Of a stretch of 64,000 bases of DNA, positions 11,507 through 22,313 are shown piece after piece. The position numbers and the translations under genes were made by a program. How positions within the stretch are numbered: the first letter of the stretch is position 1; each line of letters starts with the position of its first letter. The notes under the pieces were generated by a model, which saw nothing but the letters and a program-made list of their open reading frames with translations, searched no databases and was not told the origin of the DNA. Source of the DNA: Heliopora coerulea (lineage: Eukaryota; Cnidaria; Anthozoa; Scleralcyonacea; Helioporidae); assembly GCA_030142905.1 (NCBI GenBank), contig JASJOG010000329.1, positions 216,275 to 280,274 on the forward strand, given 5' to 3'.

Positions 11507-11579
11507 GTCTCGGTAGCTCAATGGTTAGAGCGTCTAACCGGTCATCAGAAGGTTGCGGGTTCGATCCCCGTCTGGGGCT
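11507..11579 (+). tRNA. tRNA-like SINE head, plus copy 1
   Basis: Same 73-nt sequence as 11299-11371 in inverse orientation, forming the second arm of the palindrome. The A-box-like TAGCTCAATGGTTAGAGC and B-box-like GGTTCGATCC are intact, so Pol III transcription is possible. Non-functional as a Thr tRNA for the reasons given for the minus copy. Confidence 0.6.
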
Positions 11580-11748
11580 CAGATATCATTTTCTGAGTAT
11601 CGAGCTTGAAGATCGTTCATCTACTTCAATATATCCAAGCTCTCATGTTTCCTAAACATCAAACTGCTTCAATCATTATCAATATATAGTGGCTTCCGCT
11701 TAGGTCGCACATATATATATCGAATTTACAACTTAGCTCGCCATCTGA

Positions 11749-11821
11749 GTCTCGGTAGCTCAATGGTTAGAGCGTCTAACCGGTCATCAGAAGGTTGCGG
11801 GTTCGATCCCCGTCTGGGGCT
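11749..11821 (+). tRNA. tRNA-like SINE head, plus copy 2
   Basis: Third identical head, in direct orientation after copy 1, with the same CTCAGATATCATTTTCTGAG tail. A diverged relative is visible at about 48980-49050. Confidence 0.6.
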
Positions 11822-11881
11822 CAGATATCATTTTCTGAGTATCGAGCTTGAAGATCGTTCATCTACTTTAAAGCTAACATT

Positions 11882-12340
11882 GTGAGACCTGAAGATGGAA
11901 GAAACTCTGTGACAATTCGATTGGTGTTTGATTCGTGCAGTCAACGGTCTTATATTTCGCAAGGTATTAAGGAAAGAATGAAGCTCGCCGTTATTGGAAA
12001 GGAAAGTCTACTGATTAAAACTTTTGGTGAAGGAGATGCCAAACTACGTGAATGTGAGGTGGTACAAGTTGGAATCAAGACAATTAGTGGTGAAATGGTT
12101 TATGTACGTGCATTTGTCATCCCAGTTATTTGTGGACCATTGAGCCAGCAGCCAATTCAGTCTGCAAGATGCAATTATGAACATTTAAGAGACCTCTTCT
12201 TGGCAGATGATTCATCTGGAATCGACGAGCTACCGATTCAAATGCTTGTTGGAGCTGATTACTACTGGTCGTTCGTGGATGGAGCAGTCAAGAGAGGAAG
12301 ACCAATGGAACCGGTAGCCTTATCCACCAAACTGGGATAG
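11882..12340 (+). CDS. BEL/Pao protease-like segment
   Basis: Continues the polyprotein after the insertion. VFDSCSQRSYIS is the aspartic-protease-like active-site strand of the DUF1758 domain (D-S in place of D-T-G). The segment ends at TAG 12338-12340, at a place where the frame simply continues on the other side, consistent with a single G-to-A nonsense change. Broken piece, not a separate gene. Confidence 0.82.
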   Translation: MRPEDGRNSVTIRLVFDSCSQRSYISQGIKERMKLAVIGKESLLIKTFGEGDAKLRECEVVQVGIKTISGEMVYVRAFVIPVICGPLSQQPIQSARCNYEHLRDLFLADDSSGIDELPIQMLVGADYYWSFVDGAVKRGRPMEPVALSTKLG

Positions 12341-14446
12341 GTTCTTTCAGGCCCAACAGCTGGTAACCTCAAGGCTGGCAACTCCAATTCGGTCAACCTT
12401 ACTGCTACCCATGTTCTTAAGGTTGGAGTAGAGCATATCGAGAACGATCCATTGAGTACAGAACTGCGCCGATTCTGGGACTATGAATCGTGTGCCATTC
12501 AAGACAAGAGAACGCCGCTATATGACAGGGTTGTAGAGGATATTGAATTTGTTGATGGTAAATACCAAGTGCGACTGCCATTCAAGGAGGATCATGAACT
12601 ACTTCCGGACAATTTCTTGGTCGCTAAATCAAGATTAAACGCAGTTCTACGACGACTTAAGTCTAACCCTCCGGTGCTGAAGCAATATCATGAAGTAATT
12701 CAGGAGCAACTTTATCAAGGCATCATTGAGCCAGTAGAAGAATCTATCTCAGTGGAAACTGGACAAGTTCATTACCTTCCACACCATGAGGTACTACGCA
12801 CAGATAAACAGACTACGAAGCTACGAGTGGTCTATGATGCTAGTTCGCGAGCAGAGAGAAACCTTCCAAGCCTAAACAACTGCTTGTACGCTGGAACATC
12901 TATGATCCCACTTATCTACAATATCCTTCTGCGATTCCGTGCACACAAGATTGCACTCACTGGGGATATCGAAAAGGCCTTTTTGAACATCTCTGTGAAC
13001 CCAATGGACAGGGACTATTTACGGTTCTTGTGGGTCCGCAACCCAGAAGAAGAGAAACCGGAAATCTGTGTTTACAGATTTGCTCGAGTGGTGTTCGGAG
13101 TGTGTTCGAGCCCCTTCCTCCTAAACTGTACGATACGCCACCACTTAGTTAACCATGCCGTTGCCAAGGAATTTGCATCTGAGACATTGAAAAGCCTGTA
13201 CGTGGACGACTACGTTGGCGGTGCCGACAGTGACAAGGCAGCGTTCGAGAAGTATGCCCAGCTAAAATCGTGGCTTCAAGATGGAGGATTAAACATGCGG
13301 AAGTGGATGACCAATTCATTAAGGGTACAAACAAGTATTGATGAAGCTGAGTGCTCATCGTCCACAGCATTCCAGGTTCCGTCCTCAAGTGATATTCAAG
13401 AAGAGGACCAGACCTACGCAAGTTCCTTATTCGAGAAGGCCGAAATCGAAACATCAATCCAAAAGGTTTCGGGAATTGGCTGGAACCTTCAGCAGGATTC
13501 TTTAGTATTTGAATTTAATTCCATATGCGACGACACTCCAATTACAAAGAGGTCCATTCTTAGAGCGACAGCCAGGCTATATGATCCTATAGGACTGTTG
13601 AGCCCAATCTGCATCCTGTTCAAGATTTTTTTCCAAACTCTGTGCAAGAATAAGGTCGATTGGGACGAACCACTAGAGCCCATTCTTTTTCAAGAATGGA
13701 AGGTTATCGTCGACAACTTGAAGAAGGCCGAGAGTATTTCCGTGAACCGATATTACCTAGGCAATAATTCGCTTTCTGAAATCATCAATGTGCAGCTACA
13801 TGGCTTTGCAGATGCGTCACAAAGAGCATATGGAGCCGTCGTCTTCGTTCGAGTTGAAACCAAGTCAGGTGAAGTCGTCACTAATATCGTTTCATCGAAA
13901 ACCCGAGTGGCCCCGATCAACGGAGATTCCATTCCACGCCTTGAGCTTATGGGAGCGCTAATTCTTGCTCGACTGGTTGAAAGCATTCGAACTGCACTAG
14001 TTGAAGTTTTGAAGGTCGACGAAGTGTATTGCTGGCTGGATTCTCAAATCGCATTATGGTGGATATGGGGAACAACCAAGGAGTTTAAGCAGTTCATTCA
14101 GAATCGTGTGGTCGAGATTCGGGAGATCATCAAACCTGACCGATGGAATTACTGTCCTTCTGAAATCAACCCGGCAGACATTGCCTCACGAGGATCTCTC
14201 CCATCAAAGCTCGCATCGAATCACTTATGGTGGAATGGTCCTGAATTCTTGAAGAGGGAACAACGATCATGGCCGAAAGTAGAACGGTTAAGTGTAGACC
14301 AGTCGGCGGTAGAATCAGATGAGGTTAAGGTGAAAAAAGGAAAGAAGTCGTCTACGCCAACAAGCCTACTAGCGAATGCTGAACAGCAACAACTGAATCT
14401 TGAAGAGCTCATCCCGAGTAAAACTTACAGCAGCCTCCAGAAATAA
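12341..14446 (+). CDS. BEL/Pao reverse transcriptase and RNase H segment
   Basis: Same frame as the preceding segment. Reverse transcriptase motifs are visible: LRVVYDASSRAE, the DIEKAFL strand with its catalytic Asp, and the YVDDYVGG active site. The Pao-type connection region (ARLYDPIGLLSP) and an RNase H-like part (HGFADASQRAYGAVV, LDSQIALWW) follow. The frame is cut by TAA at 14444-14446 and resumes at once in the same frame. Enzyme role: copying element RNA into DNA in cytoplasmic particles. This copy is inactive as read. Confidence 0.9.
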   Translation, partial: VLSGPTAGNLKAGNSNSVNLTATHVLKVGVEHIENDPLSTELRRFWDYESCAIQDKRTPLYDRVVEDIEFVDGKYQVRLPFKEDHELLPDNFLVAKSRLNAVLRRLKSNPPVLKQYHEVIQEQLYQGIIEPVEESISVETGQVHYLPHHEVLRTDKQTTKLRVVYDASSRAERNLPSLNNCLYAGTSMIPLIYNILLRFRAHKIALTGDIEKAFLNISVNPMDRDYLRFLWVRNPEEEKPEICVYRFARVVFGVCSSPFLLNCTIRHHLVNHAVAKEFASETLKSLYVDDYVGGADSDKAAFEKYAQLKSWLQDGGLNMRKWMTNSLRVQTSIDEAECSSSTAFQVPSSSDIQEEDQTYASSLFEKAEIETSIQKVSGIGWNLQQDSLVFEFNSICDDTPITKRSILRATARLYDPIGLLSPICILFKIFFQTLCKNKVDWDEPLEPILFQEWKVIVDNLKKAESISVNRYYLGNNSLSEIINVQLHGFADASQRAYGAVVFVRVETKSGEVVTNIVSSKTRVAPINGDSIPRLELMGALILARLVESIRTALVEVLKVDEVYCWLDSQIALWWIWGTTKEFKQFIQNRVVEIREIIKPDRWNYCPSEINPADIASRGSLPSKLASNHLWWNGPEFLKREQRSWPKVERLSVDQSAVESDEVKVKKGKKSSTPTSLLANAEQQQLNLEELIPSKTYSSLQK

Positions 14447-15949
14447 ATCCGCGTCACTTCCCATGTGCTTAGATTCATAAAAAACCTTCAACGAAGCCTG
14501 AAGGGTGAAGAGCTCGTCCGAGGACAGATAGAGCAAGAAGAATATCAATTGGCCGAGCAACTGTGGCATAAGGAGGTACAGAGCCTGATTCGCAAGGATA
14601 GCAATTACGAGCAATTAAGGGTGTCTTTATCAATCTTTTGTGATGAGAACGGTATACTACGTTGTGGTGGACGCATGAAAAACGCCCCCCTGAAATACAA
14701 CGCACGTTTTCCAATAATCCTCCCACGACAAGCTTACTTCACGCAACTTTTGATACTGGACTGTCACAAGAGAGTTATGCATAATGGTGTAAGAGACACA
14801 CTGGTTGAGCTGAGGTCCAATTTCTGGGTTGTTAAGGGGCGACAGACAGTACGATCAATTATCACTAAGTGCGCCGTTTGCAAGAAGGTCGAAGGAAGAT
14901 GTTTCCAGATCCCACCTCCACCTCATTTACCAGAATTCCGTGTCAATGATGAGTATGCGTTTTCTAGAATAGGAGTGGATTTTGCCGGCCCGATATTCGT
15001 CAAGGATGTGTACGATCGTAGTTCTAGGATGCACAAAGCGTATATCGCATTGTTCACGTGTGCTTCGAGTCGTGGATTGCATTTGGAAATGGTCCCGGAT
15101 TTATCAGCAGAAAGCTTCATAAGGTCATTTATCCGCTTTAAGGCAAGGCGAGGCAATCCTTCACTAGTTGTTAGTGACAATGGAAAAACATTCAAGGACT
15201 CGAAGGTGAAGGCTTATTGTATAAAGGAAGGAATTCAGTGGAAGTTCAACGTCGAAGCTTCCCCTTGGTGGGGAGGATTCTTCGAAAGACTAGTAAGATC
15301 AGTCAAGCATTGTCTAAAGAAATGTCTGCGATCGTCGAGGATTAACTACGAAGAATTATCCACAATGCTCATCGAAATTGAAGGGGTCTTAAATTCAAGA
15401 CCCTTGGCGTATGTGTATAATGAAATGGATGAGCCACTAACACCGTCTCATCTGATTATTGGCAGACGAATTCTCTCTAAGCCTCCGGCCATTGTCGAAA
15501 CTGTGGAGTCCGAAACCTTGGGGACTCTTACTAAAAGAGCAAGATATCTTCATCAAAGATTAAACCATTTCTGGAGGAGATGGCGATCGGAGTATTTGAC
15601 CGAACTGCGCGAACACCACAAGGTTAAAAGTAGAATGAACTCTAGCCGGAAATTACGAGAAGGAGATATTGTGACAGTTGAAGAAGGAAAGACTCCACGA
15701 CAATTTTGGCGGTTGGGAAGAGTAGAAAGCCTGTTTTACGGGAAGGACGGTCAAGTAAGAAGTGCCGTGGTTCGGGTAAAGTCTGGAGACCGTGGTACCA
15801 TCGAGTTGAGACGTCCAGTTCAGAGATTGTACCCACTCGAAGTAACCAGTTCAGTGAGTGAAGAAACCACTAATACAACTACCAAGGAATTCCCTATAAG
15901 AATGGTTTCTGAGGACACAATCCCATCCGTCGTTGTCATGGAGAAATAG
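14447..15949 (+). CDS. BEL/Pao integrase segment
   Basis: Contains an H2C2 zinc-binding part (HKRVMHNGVRDTL...CAVCKKV) and the integrase core: the first Asp in IGVDFAGP, the second in VVSDNGKTF, and the Glu in the SPWWGGFFERLVR region. A DUF5641-like C-terminal domain follows (HFWRRWRSEYLTELRE, REGDIVTVEE). It ends at TAG 15947-15949, 135 bp before the 3' LTR. An apparently native end of the polyprotein. Confidence 0.9.
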   Translation: MRVTSHVLRFIKNLQRSLKGEELVRGQIEQEEYQLAEQLWHKEVQSLIRKDSNYEQLRVSLSIFCDENGILRCGGRMKNAPLKYNARFPIILPRQAYFTQLLILDCHKRVMHNGVRDTLVELRSNFWVVKGRQTVRSIITKCAVCKKVEGRCFQIPPPPHLPEFRVNDEYAFSRIGVDFAGPIFVKDVYDRSSRMHKAYIALFTCASSRGLHLEMVPDLSAESFIRSFIRFKARRGNPSLVVSDNGKTFKDSKVKAYCIKEGIQWKFNVEASPWWGGFFERLVRSVKHCLKKCLRSSRINYEELSTMLIEIEGVLNSRPLAYVYNEMDEPLTPSHLIIGRRILSKPPAIVETVESETLGTLTKRARYLHQRLNHFWRRWRSEYLTELREHHKVKSRMNSSRKLREGDIVTVEEGKTPRQFWRLGRVESLFYGKDGQVRSAVVRVKSGDRGTIELRRPVQRLYPLEVTSSVSEETTNTTTKEFPIRMVSEDTIPSVVVMEK

Positions 15950-16069
15950 AGATTGACCTCAATTTAGAAAATAACATTTCAGAACATATCGTTGAAATTG
16001 TTAAAATTAAGTTAATTTTTACACAGTTGATGTTGTGCAGGTTATAACTTAATTGACTTCTTCGTCAAT

Positions 16070-16239
16070 TAACGGGGGCGAGTGTGTATAATATTTGTAA
16101 GATAGACTGCGGGCGCAAGCCCTGAACTGGTTCGGTGCGCCCCAGGCATAACTTCTTGTCATGGTCGAAGTTTTCGAAGGTTCTATTTACCTATTCAAAT
16201 AAAGTAGATTCCATTCAAGAACTAACTCAATATTTTATA
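16070..16239 (+). repeat. BEL/Pao polypurine tract and 3' LTR
   Basis: AACGGGGGCGAG just before 16085 is a polypurine-tract-like primer for plus-strand synthesis. The LTR runs 16085-16239 and is followed by the CATGG target duplication. Confidence 0.9.
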
Positions 16240-16244
16240 CATGG

Positions 16245-17020
16245 CTACTATGGTACATAGAACGTGGAAGATCTTTGGTCGTTTAAATGTTTACAAGAAG
16301 ATCAGAGCTGCTGAGGAAAGTTTCAGAGGAGTAAAAATAGCATTGACAGTTCATTACACAGTTAATGGAATGTTATTCTACCGAAATGCTGAAAAATTAA
16401 TCTACGTTCTTAAACGGCGTCGCCCTACTGGCTTGCTTAAACTCCCTGCTGTTTCATATTGTATGGAATGCAGATTTAAACAAAGAACGATTATGCAGGG
16501 GAAAAACCCATGAAGGATCTGTGGCTAAAGAACTTTGTTTAATAATGTGAATGTATACGAAGAATAAACTGGAATAAAGGACAAACATGGCTTCAAAACA
16601 ATACTCGTCCAAAAGAAATAAGGCACTGGGGTCTATACAACAGTATAGTTTACTATCTGTAATGTAGGCTTGTGCAACACACAGAGTATCAGGGTCACTA
16701 CTCGAATTGTATTGTTTCTGACCAGTTGTGTCGTTCACATCAAGTTATCATTTACTATGCAATATCAGCTAACCTAATTACAACTGTGAACACTTCACTC
16801 ATTTACACACCAACAGAATTAAAAACCTCCAAAAAAATTACAAAATAAATACGAGTACCTTAAAAGTTGACCTCTTCCGCTATTCGTAGATTCTCAGTCC
16901 AACTATCATTGTTGGTCCTTCGCCCCATCTAGTACTTCGTTCAACTAAATAACAAAATTAGGATCGATATGGCAGTTATTACACGAAAATCGTGATTGAA
17001 AGACGAATATTAGTGTCCAG
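16245..17020. other. Intergenic; upstream tract shared with copy B locus
   Basis: No gene recognised. About 16450-16640 aligns with 61240-61420 (shared GGAATGCAGATTT, and TGGAATAAAGGACAAACATG). This is the continuation of the segmental duplication that carries the two ROCO genes; the retrotransposon sits within the copy A version. An open frame at 16241-16513 shows no recognisable domain and is not called. Confidence 0.5.
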
Positions 17021-17078
17021 CAAATGACTTCAAGGCATGACGTGACGACTGATGAAAGGTATAAAAATTTATTAATAA

Positions 17079-17146
17079 CGTTTTGTTGCTTTAAAGCGCA
17101 ACATCATCAGAGCGGTATAAGATCATTACAAGAAATATGTATTACA

Positions 17147-17225
<79 letters not shown>

Positions 17226-17456
17226 ATATGTATACATATATATCATAAAATAACAAACTTAAAATGTCTTGTGTCGCTACTCCGAGTTTCACACAACTAT
17301 GCGATCATCAGGCAACGGGGTGATAACGATTCCGGTTTGATCTTATATAGACGCGGTGACGTAATAGCTACGCAATGCCAAAGCCATTCCTTGTTTTGGT
17401 TTATTTTGATATATATATATATATATAAACGCGTGAAACTCGGAGTAGCGGCAGCA
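17079..17456. repeat. Microsatellite with flanking hairpin elements
   Basis: (TATATG)n/(TA)n occupies about 17141-17245. It is bounded by hairpin motifs of the CTGATGA-stem-AAAC type at 17079-17110 and 17285-17312 (minus strand). GTGAAACTCGGAGTAGCG recurs at 17434 in inverse orientation to the copy at 17276-17290, so the tract is a fold-back structure. Confidence 0.6.
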
Positions 17457-17484
17457 AACAAAAATTTGCCTTTGTTTTGCGTTT

Positions 17485-17569
<85 letters not shown>

Positions 17570-17572
17570 ATA

Positions 17573-17604
<32 letters not shown>
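17485..17604. repeat. (TATC)n and (TAA)n microsatellites
   Basis: About 21 units of TATC at 17485-17568, then TA repeats and about seven TAA/ATA units to 17604. Confidence 0.95.
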
Positions 17605-19480
17605 ATTTAAAATAAAACTAGCGAACAGACCCACATATAGTCAACAAAATCCCAGGAATGTCCATCGGATTATTCAACCAAATATTGATATTCTGACAAG
17701 GAACATAAAAAGTTTTAACCTCGATTTGGCTGGCTATAAAACATTTTGTTCTTAAAAGGTTTGCTGGAGATTTGTAACATCTTTTGTTTTTCCAATACAT
17801 CCATAAATCACGTTGCTTGTTGGTGTACAGAACTTAATTGCTGATCACGATCACTTGATTCAGACGGGACATCAAACGTCAAATTTCAAATTACTCACTT
17901 TCTTAAAACATTTCGTTTTACTTTACCGTTGCGGAGTTCAGTTCGACCTCCCGACACTACGATTTATATTTCATATCCACCGCTTGATGTAAACATTAGA
18001 AAGATCAAGCAACACAGAGTTGATTCATTTTACTTTAAGTTAGGCACAGGAATTGAATTGGAAGATAAGTATCATCCCAGCCAATCGCTCTAATTACTCG
18101 ATCACGTTTCCTGTTTTTGTCAACAGCTAGGCCAACAAGGCACCGGAGGGATGTGCCCACTAAATTTCACTCAGCTGGTCTTGTAATTCTGAGAAATATC
18201 ACACAAAACTTAATAAAATACTTCAGGATCACTTTTAGAGGCACTAAAATGCAGAATATTTTTTACTTGTCTTACTCCTAGGGCAAAAATTCTCCGTTCC
18301 TGTGCTATATGATCTCAGTAGACCTCCCAGGAAATCTTCTCGTTCGGCTGGGCTCTGCACACTTACTTGCTTAAAGCTACCACTAGCACTCGTTCTCAAC
18401 CACATATAGAAACGGTTTCCAACTGTTGGCTCTTTTTGACTTTTATATGACAAATAGCTCCCATTTTACCGTTGTCTGGTCGGTTATAGATGCACAGGAA
18501 ATGTCAACATAGAATCAAAATAGGCTCCGAAGTGAAACTAGGTCGAGTGGCTCACTAATCTTCAAACCAAGCTATGACGTCTTTTGTGTGTCTATAACTG
18601 AAAGAAAGAGGGCAACATAGAAAACGTTTGTTTTACACAGTTAAAACGAAGTTGAAGCTCTCGTAAAATTTTTAGGGTATCGACCATCCATCATCCATGA
18701 TTTGCACAATAAAAAACAAAGCAATTACACTGCTTGGATATATTGGATTGTGTACTCTGATTGGCTTGTAGAAATCACACCACTGTGTGCTTCGTTCATC
18801 AAGTCATCACTACAATCTGTTCTACAACAAATCTGATCTATTTGCCCATAGAATTCAATTCATTTCAGAATATTCTTAGCACAGTCTTCTTTGAGTTACG
18901 ATTTCAACTTGACATAACTCTGACTCCAACATCAATCCACCAACTGATGGTTCTAAACGACCACTATGGATAAAGCCGCCGTCGCACATTGCTTCCAGCT
19001 CTAAATTGGAATCCCTCATGTCATAGCACATCAGCCAACCTGGGCTTTGAAAACACGACTGAGGTGGTCATCGCACGCTACTTTAATACACTTGTAGAAG
19101 CAAAAGTTTGCCTATAACGCTTGTGTTTAATTTGAACTATTTATACAATGAGAAGATTTTGTTCTGCTGGTGTCAATTAGATATAAGAAAACGGAGTTAG
19201 AAGTGTATATCTCACTTTTCCCAGATACACATTGGTCTGTGCGAGACCTGTCCAAAACACTTTCCAATCACGAACATAAATTGAACTTTCAAAACGTCAC
19301 GCACAAAGTGATTTGGGAACATAGCCGATAAAATTACTCGTGATCCATACTTCATTAATTTTCTTTAACCTTGTGTTGCGACCACTGTTCATTCCACTCT
19401 AATACCTTTTCAGTATTTTACCATGTTTGCCCGTAATGTTCCACAGTTTTGACGTTCTTGTGCCTATTCCTTCTTTGTTG
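17605..19480. other. No gene recognised; dispersed repeat
   Basis: No coding exon supported. About 18890-19100 is a diverged copy of 62850-63030 (shared CACGCTACTTTA and GAAAACAC.CTGAGG blocks), so part of this is a dispersed repeat. Confidence 0.5.
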
Positions 19481-21540
19481 TGTAAGTTTACCATCAGTAT
19501 TCATGCTGATGTTTGGAGGTTACGCCCAGATTAGGGTCAGCGGAAATAGTTAAACCTGGAACAAACTAAGTTGCATTTTATTACAAACCAATGTCCGTGC
19601 ATGGAGTTCGTTGACGCGAGCCCAACTAAAACAGTTTACATAGAAGAAGAATGTCTCTAATTTCCTGCGAGGGATGTAGTTTCTAAATCAATTAACTTGA
19701 ACAGCTAGCACTGGCGAACAAAAGTAAGGGGAAAATTCGACAAAAATTTGAACCCCACACAAACTTGCTTCAAGCCAATGCAAGCAGACATGCACGTCAG
19801 AACTTGCGACAATTTCCATTCTTGCTTGGTCTAGAACATACCATGATGTAGCTTCTGACATTTTTGAATTTAGTGAATCCATTAGAAAGTTCGAATGCTA
19901 TCTATTCATCCCTACCGCTATAACGAATTTTGTTACCAAGAAAAGTTCAAAACGAAACCGGAATATGTGTCGTGTAAGACAACCTTGAACCTCAACCACG
20001 CGATAGCTCGCGAAACCTGCTGTCATAGCGAGTGAAGACTTTCAAAGTAATGGTCTGCTAAAATACTCAAGGTTGATAGCGGTGAAAGGCGAGTTGCAGA
20101 TTCATATTCTAACAAAGTTTCACTATCAATCTGCATCTTAAACATACCATAAACCATGATAAATGTCTCAACGATTCACCTATCATAAGCCAGTGTGTTA
20201 ACTTACTTCTACCATGTTCTCAGTATATTTTGCTTCGATGAATATTCCCAACTTGTAGGCTGATTAACAGCTCATCTGCTCGGCTTAAGCTGTGCACCAA
20301 TGAACTTAAATGTGCTCCTTCATTTTTCACACCAACGAATATCCTCGAAATCTTTCAAGTTAAACGCGCAGATATACACAAAGTTTTGAAATCAACTTGA
20401 ACTACGTGCATGCTGAATACGTACTGAACTTTCAAGGGCGGATTCACATATTTAAAAGGGAATTGTCGGCAGTCAATTGCCAGTTCCGCTTATTACGCTT
20501 GCTTAGGGAAACTACCGTAATACTTTGCAGTACTGTCTCGTTCATGTAAATGTTTAATTCCTAAGTTAGTATTCTTTATCAATCATGCATTTATATGTTC
20601 ACTTACAGTGAACTTCATAAGTCACGGTAAATCCTAAAAAAACTCTTTTCTCAAAAAGGAAACGAAGATTTCTTTTATTTCCTTATTCATTGTGGTAGTA
20701 TGCCATCAGTATTCAAGGCTGATGTTTACAGATCACAGCTGTTTACCAACAGTACTCGGATCAGAGTCAGCTGAAGCAGTTAAACCTAGGTCACATCAAA
20801 CGACAAGGCACTGCAAAGCAACCTACGTTGAGGTTCTTGAAGGCTTGGCCAAACGAGACTTTATAAGTTTAAATAGAACGTAAATGTACGAATTTCCTTC
20901 GAGATTAAAGTTTATAAAGCCACTAACTTGAGCAGCTTACACTGACAACCAAACACGAACGAAAAACAATGCCAGACGCGGGGACAAGATGCTCGAAAGT
21001 TTAAATCCGCTCATACTTTCTTCAAATCAATACAAGCAGATAACCCAGATGTGCCAAAAATTCGGCGATTTACATACTGGTTTGTTCAAAGACTTACCTT
21101 GATCTAGCTCCAGACATTTTTGCAGTTCCATCAATCCATTGGGCAGTGCAAATGTTATCCAACCATCCACATCGCTTTTTAATTCTGTTTAATCAAGCGA
21201 ATTTCTAAACGAAAGCGGAAGATATGGCGTAAGACTAACTGGCTTTAATCTCAAACTTACGACAGCTTGCGAAACCTGCTGTTACAGCGAGTAAAGATTT
21301 TCAAATTGTCTGTCAAAATAGCGAAGACTGATAGCGCAGAGAGGCGAGCTGTTCTTTCATATTCTAGCAACGTATCAGCTCAAATACTCAGATGAAAGAC
21401 GGTGCAAATGTCTCAATGATTTACCTTCCATGCAAGAGTTCGCCTTTTAACTAACCCCTCTCATACGTGCTTGGTATATTTTAACAGGATGACTGAATGT
21501 TCCCAACTTCAAGACTGATTAATAGCTCAACTGATTAACT
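19480..21540. repeat. Diverged tandem duplication, period about 1.2 kb
   Basis: 19490-20310 and 20700-21530 align as direct repeats: CCATCAGTATTCA..GCTGATGTTT at 19493 and 20703, GCGAAACCTGCTGT at 20008 and 21267, AAATGTCTCAACGATT-like at 20160 and 21407. On the minus strand each unit has a short ATG frame ending at a splice-donor-like GTATGT (near 19845) or GTAAGT (near 21100). Either a duplicated non-coding first exon or a repeat family; no downstream exon was found. Confidence 0.6.
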
Positions 21541-22137
21541 TCCAAAGCAAAACTTCGCTTCCAAAACTTTCGTTACCTCGAGACGCTCAGATTGAACTGT
21601 CGATTATGCTCAAATGGACGCCCATAAAACGCTAGTAACTTAATACAGGAAATTCTCTCTATCCTGTCATTTTATCATGCCACAATCTGATTATTCTACA
21701 TTCCTTCACAGTAATAATAATCAACGTTGTTTCTGCTTCCACAACTGTTTTATAAGAATAGGCAAAATCTACCTTGAACGACGTGATCTCGTTTTAACCA
21801 TACGATCTTTTACTTAATCTGAAAAAAGCATATATCCGAAAAAATATTATCTATTAAGGTCTCGAAGTACTTGGCGTTTGATGTTTTGACAGTAGAATGA
21901 AGACAAACGCCCACAACTTGGGTCAAAAGCTCAATACTGAACAAACTAAGCATTTGTCATCAAGATATAATTTAATGCAGTAAGAATTCTTCAAAGAGTT
22001 TCTTTTCTGTATTGGAGGAGAAGATTATGCTTAGACCTTGTTTATATCACAGGTTGTCGGTGGTATCCGTAAGCGTATACTCACTGTATGATCGTTTGTC
22101 ACTCGTAATGGAACCAAATAATTTGTAATGTGATATA

Positions 22138-22311
22138 CAGTAAAACTCGCCTAAGTCGGATTCGATTGTACATCAAAATTTCATCCGAGTTAAGCAAAAT
22201 CCGAGTTATGTGTTACTCGGATATAAAGTTAGAAATCAACGGGACTTTTTGATGCATCCGAAATAGCCGAAGATCCGAGTTTAGCGAGTCCGACTTAGGC
22301 GAGTTTTACTG
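22138..22311. mobile_element. pogo/Tigger-type MITE, 174 bp
   Basis: Ends CAGTAAAACTCGCCTAAGTCGGA and its inverse, flanked by TA on both sides (22136-22137 and 22312-22313). TA target duplication and CAGT ends fit the Tc1/mariner-pogo group. Too short to encode transposase. Confidence 0.88.
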
Positions 22312-22313
22312 TA

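Larger units (their letters stand above)
11219..11869. mobile_element. Fold-back insertion made of tRNA-like SINE copies
   Basis: 651 bp inserted in the retrotransposon, flanked by the 14-bp direct repeat TAAAGCTAACATTG (11205-11218 and 11870-11883). It holds a nearly perfect inverted repeat (about 11216-11415 against 11475-11668) and then a third, direct partial copy (about 11690-11869). Each copy carries a tRNA-like head followed by a tail starting CTCAGATATCATTTTCTGAG. TATATATGTGCGACC sequences sit in the centre. A long target duplication fits LINE-assisted SINE insertion, followed by, or combined with, inversion and duplication. Confidence 0.85.
9630..16239 (+). mobile_element. BEL/Pao LTR retrotransposon, broken copy
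   Basis: Complete LTR element bounded by 155-bp LTRs (9630-9784 and 16085-16239) and a 5-bp target duplication CATGG (9625-9629 and 16240-16244). The internal region encodes gag (DUF1759-like plus zinc knuckles), an aspartic protease-like segment, reverse transcriptase with YVDD, RNase H, H2C2 zinc-binding and integrase core, then a DUF5641-like tail: the order typical of BEL/Pao elements. The coding region is interrupted by a 651-bp insertion and two stop codons (12338-12340 TAG, 14444-14446 TAA), so this copy cannot make its polyprotein. The LTRs differ at one base that I can see, so insertion is recent. Confidence 0.95.

Noticed and set aside
11507..11579. Functional tRNA-Thr gene
   Set aside because: C at position 33, a mismatch in the anticodon stem, three identical copies within one insertion and a common SINE tail point to a SINE head.
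11223..11655. Two identical 88-residue frames on opposite strands
   Set aside because: They translate the two arms of the SINE palindrome, including the tRNA-like head.
17141..17245. Transmembrane-like Tyr/Ile/Met frames
   Set aside because: Translation of a TATATG microsatellite.
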